Source: Neoluteolibacter marinus
GTDB lineage: Bacteria; Verrucomicrobiota; Verrucomicrobiia; Verrucomicrobiales; Akkermansiaceae
DNA length: 58,619 bases
Assembly (NCBI RefSeq): GCF_014904755.1
Contig: NZ_JACZFQ010000105.1
Location: 1 to 58,619, forward strand
Direction: 5' to 3'
Shown in pieces: positions 53,953 through 58,619 of the stretch. A program made the position numbers and the translations under genes. How positions within the stretch are numbered: position 1 is the first letter of the stretch; every line of letters begins with the position of its first letter. The notes under the pieces were generated by a model that saw only the letters and a list, made by a program, of their open reading frames with translations, did not search any database and was not told where the DNA came from.

Positions 53953-55056
53953 GTGGACTCGATCACCCAAGCAGCACTCGGAGCGGTCGTCGGCGAGCTG
54001 GTGCTCGGTCGCCAGCTCGGCCGCCGGGCCATCGGCTGGGGTGCCCTGTTCGGCACGCTTCCCGACCTCGATGCGGTCCTGACCTGGTTTGTCCCGACCT
54101 CGTGGACGCTCCACGTTCACCGCGGGTTCTCGCACTCGCTGATCCTGATCACCTTGCTGACCTGGTTGCTGGCCAAGCCCCTCGCCAAGCGATGGAAGAA
54201 GGAGAAGGCCACCCCGCAGCGTGCCGCCCTGTTCGTTTCCCTCGCCTGGGGCACCCACGTGCTCATCGACGTGTTCACGGTTTACGGCACCGGCGTCCTG
54301 TCGCCGTTCCCGGGCTACCGGGTGTCCTTTGACAACCTGTTCATCATCGATCCGCTGTTCACGATCCCGTTGCTGGTGGCTGTCGTCATCGGTCTCTTCG
54401 TGAAGCCGAAGGAATGGAAAAAGGGCAAGGGGTTGCGGTCCGCCGCCTGGTGCCTCGGGATCAGCTGCTTCTACGTCGGGCTCAGTTTCTGGGCGAAATA
54501 CTCGGTCAGCCAGGCGATCGGCGCCGACCTCGCGCGGCGCGGCGTTTCCTATCAACGCCGGATGGAAGCGCCCACGCCCTTCAACATCCTGTTCTGGCGG
54601 GCCCTCGTCGACCGGCCCGGCGAGATCTGGATCGGCTACCGTTCGATCTTCGACTCGGCCGAGCTGCCGATCCGCTGGACGGTGGTTTCCAAGGGGGAAG
54701 ACATCGCTGCCCGGTATGCCGACGCCGGCGAGGTGAAGAGCGTCCAGTGGTTTTCCAAGGGCTGGTGGATCGCCCGCGAGTCGGCGGACGGGCTCTGGCT
54801 GGCGGACCTTCGTTTCGGCGAGGGCCGTCAATGGGACGACCGCGGCGTGGCCCTCCGGCCGACCTTTGTCTGGACCTACAATCCGACGACCGACAAGGAC
54901 CCGCTTCATCAGCATGGCATCGAACCCCGCGGTGCGGCCGATTCGTTGCGCCGCATGGGCCGGCGGATGTCGGGCGAGATCGGGTCCTGGGAAGACAACC
55001 CGCGGATGATCGGCGCCTTCCTCGCGCTCCAGGAATATCTCCCACAGCACAAGTAG
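53953..55056 (+). CDS. Membrane-bound metal-dependent hydrolase (YdjM/DUF457 family)
   Basis: 367 aa from GTG 53953 (MDSITQAALGAVVGELVLGRQLG). N-terminal transmembrane region with the family metal motifs: GTLPDLDAVL, VHRGFSHSLIL (HRxxxHS) and WGTHVLIDVF (HxxxD). About four helices lie in residues 1-190. A soluble C-terminal part (about 200-367) follows. These resemble bacterial membrane-bound phospholipase-D-like or LexA-associated hydrolases of unclear substrate. The 5'-nucleotidase gene follows after 47 bases. Confidence 0.87.
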   Translation: MDSITQAALGAVVGELVLGRQLGRRAIGWGALFGTLPDLDAVLTWFVPTSWTLHVHRGFSHSLILITLLTWLLAKPLAKRWKKEKATPQRAALFVSLAWGTHVLIDVFTVYGTGVLSPFPGYRVSFDNLFIIDPLFTIPLLVAVVIGLFVKPKEWKKGKGLRSAAWCLGISCFYVGLSFWAKYSVSQAIGADLARRGVSYQRRMEAPTPFNILFWRALVDRPGEIWIGYRSIFDSAELPIRWTVVSKGEDIAARYADAGEVKSVQWFSKGWWIARESADGLWLADLRFGEGRQWDDRGVALRPTFVWTYNPTTDKDPLHQHGIEPRGAADSLRRMGRRMSGEIGSWEDNPRMIGAFLALQEYLPQHK

Positions 55057-55103
55057 GGAAATCCACCATTGATCCCGGCGCGGAAACCGCTACGTCGGCG
55101 GAC

Positions 55104-56630
55104 ATGCAGGACACCTGTTTCGTGCCGGTCTCGCGCCGTCGATTCCTCGCCGCCGGCGGCATGCTCCTCGGTTCCTCGCTGGTGGCGGACGCCGCGGCGC
55201 TGCGGCGGGGCAAGACGGTTTCGATTTTCCACACCACTGACCTGCACGGACGGGTCATGCCGACGGAGAACTACGACGGCGTCGGCGATCTCGGCGGGCT
55301 CGCCCGCTGCGCGACCCAGATCCGCCGCTGGCGGAAGGAGTTTCCCGACTCGATCCTCGTCGACATCGGCGACGTCTATCAGGGGACCCCGGCCAGCCTG
55401 CAGACCGGGGGGCAGCTCATGATCGAGCTCTTCAACCGCCTCGGCTACGATCACTGGGTGCTCGGCAACCACGACTTCGACTGGGGTCGCGACACCGTCG
55501 AGGCCGCGATCGGGCATTCGAAATGCGACGTCCTCACCGGCAACCTGACCGTGGATGGCAAACCGACCGTAGATGCCGGCGGGGTGTGGGGGAAGGTCCG
55601 GCCCTGGAGCATCCGCGAGGTCGGCGGCTTCCGCATCGGCATGATCGGCCTCATCACGCCCGGCCTGCCATATTGGCTGGCGCCCGCGACCCTCGGCGGC
55701 GTCGCGGCGACGGATCCGATCGAGTCCTTGAAAAAGAGCCTCGCCGAGATCCAGTCCGAGAAGCCGGATGCCGTCGTCGTGCTCGGCCACATGGGCTGGC
55801 GCTTCTCCGACGACTATGCCAATCCACTGCGCGAGATGCTGGCGTCGGTGGACGGTGTGGACATCTACCTGGCCGGGCACAGCCATCAGGACCAGCCGTC
55901 GTTCATGAACGGCCGGGTCCTGTGCAGCCAAGCCAGCTATTACGGCATCCACTGCGGGCGCATCGACCTGACCTTCGACCGCGACAGCCGCAAGCTCATC
56001 GACCGCCGCGCCTTCACCGTGTTGATGGATTCGCGGTTCGAGTTCGATCCTCTGGTCATCGAGATCGCCGAGCCGGAGCTTGCGAAGGCCGACGCGCAGA
56101 TGAAGCGCAAGGTCTGCACCGTGAAGGCGAAGATCGAGGGCGGCGGGAAATACAGCGAGGTCTCCAAGCTCCTGTGTGAATCCTTCGCCGCGGCCCTCGC
56201 GAAATCCGGTACCCCGGTCGATGGCGTTTTTCACGGCACCTTCGGCCGCGACGACATTCCTCCCGGCGAACTCACCGTGGCCGACTGCTGGAAGATCCTG
56301 CCGTACGAAAACGGCCTCCTTGTTGCCGAGCTCACCGCGCAGGACCTGCGGGTCATCCTCGCCGAGGACGGCGGTTCGCGGACGTTGTGGCCGTTCGAGG
56401 TCCGGGTGTCCAAGGATGGTGAGGTTGATCGCTTTTTGCTCGATGGGCAGCCGGTGGACGAAAGCCGGCGCTTCAAGATCGCCTTCAACACCTACGACGG
56501 CCAGTCGGGCGGCCGCAGCCTGCCGAAACTGCACGAGATCCTCCTGCGCCCCGACAGCAAGCGCGCCGATACCAACGTGGCGACGCGCGAGGCGTTCATC
56601 GACTACCTGTTGGACCGGGGGGAGATTTGA
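55104..56630 (+). CDS. Tat-exported 5'-nucleotidase-family metallophosphatase
   Basis: 508 aa from ATG 55104, which opens a twin-arginine signal (SRRRFLAAGG). The calcineurin-like domain (about 38-310) has TTDLHG, DIGDVYQG, GNHDFDWG, GHMG and AGHSHQD metal motifs. A 5_nucleotid_C domain (about 335-495) has LLCESFAAALAKS, GTFGRDDIPPG and FNTYDGQSGGR. It hydrolyses nucleotide or cyclic-nucleotide phosphates in the periplasm. Together with adenosine deaminase nearby, it suggests nucleoside salvage. Confidence 0.92.
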   Translation: MQDTCFVPVSRRRFLAAGGMLLGSSLVADAAALRRGKTVSIFHTTDLHGRVMPTENYDGVGDLGGLARCATQIRRWRKEFPDSILVDIGDVYQGTPASLQTGGQLMIELFNRLGYDHWVLGNHDFDWGRDTVEAAIGHSKCDVLTGNLTVDGKPTVDAGGVWGKVRPWSIREVGGFRIGMIGLITPGLPYWLAPATLGGVAATDPIESLKKSLAEIQSEKPDAVVVLGHMGWRFSDDYANPLREMLASVDGVDIYLAGHSHQDQPSFMNGRVLCSQASYYGIHCGRIDLTFDRDSRKLIDRRAFTVLMDSRFEFDPLVIEIAEPELAKADAQMKRKVCTVKAKIEGGGKYSEVSKLLCESFAAALAKSGTPVDGVFHGTFGRDDIPPGELTVADCWKILPYENGLLVAELTAQDLRVILAEDGGSRTLWPFEVRVSKDGEVDRFLLDGQPVDESRRFKIAFNTYDGQSGGRSLPKLHEILLRPDSKRADTNVATREAFIDYLLDRGEI

Positions 56631-56725
56631 TAACCGGGCGACTCTGCTGAATTGGCGAAGAATCTGGTGACGAATTGGTGAGGGTGGGGAGTTCTAGTCG
56701 GGTGCAATCGTATCTCGGGAAATGT

Positions 56726-57262
56726 ATGCCGCTCGTATTCATTGCTACGATTGGTTTCCAAAGCCTTGCGCTGGCAAGTGAACGCGAGTTCACACTTCAT
56801 TGCGAGTATCTCAGGACCGCGGAAATTCTAAAGACGTTCCGTCAGATCGCCGGACATGTTGATTTCAATGTGACCTTCAAGGAAGTCGACGGGGATATCG
56901 TGATGGAAGGAGGAACCGCGGACTTCCGTGCAAGGCTACAGGCACTCAAGGAGGCTATCGATGTGCCATACAGCCAACCGCCGACAAGGTGGATAAAGCT
57001 TCGGCACGGAGACGTGATTCATATCGCGGATGTCGTCACAAAGGCGTTTGTGGAAACTGGACCGGACGACAAAACGCCCATTGTGGCGGGCAACGAAATG
57101 CCGCTCCAGGTGGTGCCAGCGGTCCGAACCAATGAGTTGCTTGTTTTTGGTCCCGAGGCGGTGATGGAAGCCGCTGTGGAGCTTGCATTGCTGATCGACG
57201 GCATGCAAAAGCCGGTGAGTCGTGGTTGTGGGGACGTCGGTGCCTCGTTGGTTCATCAATAA
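56726..57262 (+). CDS. Exported protein with secretin-N1-like segment, lower GC than neighbours
   Basis: 178 aa from ATG 56726, opening a signal peptide (MPLVFIATIGFQSLALAS). Residues about 95-160 resemble secretin N1/NolW domains (LQVVPAVRTNELLVFGPEAVMEAAVELALLID), while the first half resembles the start of STN-type domains (LRTAEILKTFRQIAGHVDFNVTF). There is no secretin barrel. Base composition is visibly lower in GC than flanking genes. Its 3' end overlaps the convergent nagZ stop by 7 bases. Role unknown. Confidence 0.7.
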   Translation: MPLVFIATIGFQSLALASEREFTLHCEYLRTAEILKTFRQIAGHVDFNVTFKEVDGDIVMEGGTADFRARLQALKEAIDVPYSQPPTRWIKLRHGDVIHIADVVTKAFVETGPDDKTPIVAGNEMPLQVVPAVRTNELLVFGPEAVMEAAVELALLIDGMQKPVSRGCGDVGASLVHQ

Positions 57263-58323
57263 TCCGCCACCGGGGAGTTCGGCAATACGGGGCCGGCTTC
57301 GGGAACTTCCCCGGCCAGGTCGGCAATCTCCCCGCACAGCTTCTCCCAATGGCTCTCCGACCATTTCAACGGGGCGTTGAGCTTCTTGCGGAAGCGCGCG
57401 ATCCGCTTTTCCGCATCGACCGTCACGCCCGCCGGTAGCTTGCCGAGTTCGATCGCGGCGGCTTCGGCGCGGTCGGTGCGGTGGCAGATCATGGCGAGGT
57501 CGTTGCCGGCCTCGATGGCGGCGACGACGTCGGTGTTGTCCGGGTAGCGGTCGGCGATCGCGCCCATATCGAGGTCATCGGTGAGCACGAGGTGCTTGTC
57601 GAAGCCGAGCTGGTCGCGGAGGAAGCCGGTGACCATGCGCTTCGACAGCGAGGCCGGCCGGTCGGGGTCGACGGCGGGGAACAGGACGTGGGCCAGCATG
57701 ACCGAGTCGAGCTCTGGCATCAGCGCGGTGTAGGGGATGATGTCCTCTTTGAGCAGGTCGGCGAGGGTCGCGTCGCTGACCGGCAGGTCGAAGTGGGGGT
57801 CGGAGGTGGCCCGCCCGCAGGCCGGGAAATGCTTGGCGCAGGACAAGACCCCGCGCTTGCGCAGCCAGCGGTTCCACTGGCCGGCGTGGTCGATCACCCG
57901 TTGCGGGTCGCGGCCCCAGCAGCGGCCGCGCAGGGCGTTCTGGAGTTCCGGGTGGTGGTCGAGGTCGAGGACCGGGGCGAAGTCGAGGTTGAATCCGAGC
58001 AGGCGCAGCTGGTCGGCGGTGAGGACGCCGGCGCGGGCGCTGAGCTTGTCATCGCCTTTCGCGGCGAGGGCATTCGCCGACGGCAAAGCGGGGGCGATGT
58101 CCTTGGTCCGGGTGACGCGGCCGCCCTCCTGGTCGATGGCGATGATCGGCTCGTCGAACGAAAGTTCGCGCAACGCGTCGGTCAGCCGGCGGGTCTGCGC
58201 GGCCGACTCGATGTTGCGGGTGAAGAGGATGTATCCGGCCGGCTGGAGGCGGCGGAAGAGGTCCGCCTCGTCCGGCGCGATCTCCGGACCGCGGACGCCG
58301 AGCAAGAGCAGGTGGCCGTTCAT
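57256..58323 (-). CDS. nagZ: Beta-N-acetylglucosaminidase (GH3, NagZ)
   Basis: 355 aa from ATG 58323. GH3 core with AIDQEGGRVTR, LGFNLDFAPVLDLDHHP, KHFPACGRATSDPHFDLP and LTDDLDMGAI (catalytic Asp). The family loop KHxPGHGxxxxDSH is altered to KHFPACG...SDPH, but the Asp-His dyad is kept. NagZ cleaves GlcNAc from GlcNAc-anhydroMurNAc muropeptides during peptidoglycan recycling. There is no signal peptide, so it is cytoplasmic. Confidence 0.92.
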   Translation of the reverse strand: MNGHLLLLGVRGPEIAPDEADLFRRLQPAGYILFTRNIESAAQTRRLTDALRELSFDEPIIAIDQEGGRVTRTKDIAPALPSANALAAKGDDKLSARAGVLTADQLRLLGFNLDFAPVLDLDHHPELQNALRGRCWGRDPQRVIDHAGQWNRWLRKRGVLSCAKHFPACGRATSDPHFDLPVSDATLADLLKEDIIPYTALMPELDSVMLAHVLFPAVDPDRPASLSKRMVTGFLRDQLGFDKHLVLTDDLDMGAIADRYPDNTDVVAAIEAGNDLAMICHRTDRAEAAAIELGKLPAGVTVDAEKRIARFRKKLNAPLKWSESHWEKLCGEIADLAGEVPEAGPVLPNSPVADY

Positions 58324-58465
58324 GGCGGGACGATGCAGGAATTGACATCACTGGCAAAGCGCGTCTTCCACGCAAATGTCTTTGGAGTGCGGTGGCAGAG
58401 CGCAGCGCCGACACCGCTTTGGTGGGCCCGAAACGCGGGTCTGGGTGTTGCAGTGTTGGATCGCC
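58324..58465. other. Upstream region of nagZ, no gene seen
   Basis: 142 bases between nagZ and the tandem repeats. The part next to nagZ should carry its promoter. No RNA gene or open frame is convincing. Confidence 0.35.
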
Positions 58466-58619
58466 GTGGGGATCCGTGGGGATGGATCCGTGGGGATGGA
58501 GCCGTGGGGATGGAGCCGTGGGGATGGAGCCGGGGTGATGCCGGGGTGATGCCGGGGTGATGCCGGGGTGATGCCGGGGTGATGCCGGGGTGATGCCGGG
58601 GTGATGCCGGGGTGATGCC
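58466..58619. repeat. Tandem repeat array at the right edge (14-bp then 11-bp units)
   Basis: One 10-base partial unit (58466-58475) is followed by four 14-bp units, gtggggatggakcc (58476-58531). Then come exactly eight perfect 11-bp units, ggggtgatgcc (58532-58619), reaching the last base. The 11-bp unit looks derived from the 14-bp one (shared ggggatg/ggggtgatg core). The array continues or the assembly ends here. Confidence 0.95.

Noticed and set aside
54909-56534. Minus-strand open frame of 541 codons
   Set aside because: Antisense of the Tat-exported 5'-nucleotidase, whose metal motifs are all intact.
58466-58619. CRISPR-like repeat array
   Set aside because: Units are contiguous 11- and 14-mers with no spacers, so this is a simple tandem repeat.

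Overview
The window is 58.6 kb of high-GC, gene-dense bacterial DNA. Its content suggests a member of the Verrucomicrobiota, possibly Verrucomicrobiales (Luteolibacter/Haloferula-like). The reasons are autotransporter-type beta-strand repeat proteins, large discoidin/lectin secreted proteins ending in a short beta-sandwich 'SYRITRS...FFRVE'-type domain, an iduronate-2-sulfatase-like sulfatase, a CHRD protein, many small secreted proteins and three extracytoplasmic sigma modules. This is inferred from gene content only; no rRNA or tRNA gene was seen.

Layout. 1-8.4 kb: cell-surface and polymer-degrading genes on the minus strand (partial autotransporter-repeat protein, serine hydrolase-NamZ fusion, discoidin/lectin protein, sulfatase). 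8.5-11.6 kb: small membrane protein, N-carbamoylputrescine amidase, a protein-isoaspartate methyltransferase with a lipoprotein signal, and a DUF2167 membrane protein. 11.6-20.5 kb: a sigma/anti-sigma pair, a two-partner-secretion (TPS) exoprotein, a TPR-CHAT protease, a subtilisin and a TpsB outer-membrane transporter. 21-24.3 kb: a second ECF sigma operon and two tandem paralogous membrane proteins. 24.4-28.8 kb: a four-gene redox operon (globin, DUF3365 cytochrome c, 10/11-heme cytochrome c, and a FAD/[2Fe-2S]/transmembrane oxidoreductase). 29.1-35.5 kb: housekeeping genes (glutaredoxin, TyrS, deacetylase, ApaG, 5-formyl-THF cyclo-ligase, IlvE) with several small unknowns.

35.5-39.7 kb: mcsA-mcsB-clpC, an arginine-phosphorylation protein-quality-control operon ending in a clear terminator. 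39.8-46 kb: a Kef-type antiporter, a GNAT-amidohydrolase fusion preceded by a sigma-54-like promoter and a structured leader, a GH25-like lipoprotein, an FKBP isomerase and a UPF0173 hydrolase. 46.1-51.5 kb: a CHRD/Ig protein, a short Wza-like protein, and a third ECF sigma factor next to a membrane VWA protein. 51.6-58.3 kb: class V aminotransferase, adenosine deaminase, membrane-bound hydrolase, Tat-exported 5'-nucleotidase, a lower-GC secretin-N1-like protein and NagZ. The right edge is a tandem-repeat array.

Two loci stand out. The first is the sigma-linked TPS/CHAT/subtilase cluster, which looks like a secreted, proteolytically processed surface system. The second is the redox operon, whose domain order reads as an electron path from cytoplasmic NAD(P)H through FAD, [2Fe-2S] and membrane heme b to periplasmic multiheme cytochrome c. 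Peptidoglycan salvage may also be represented by the NamZ fusion and NagZ at opposite ends.
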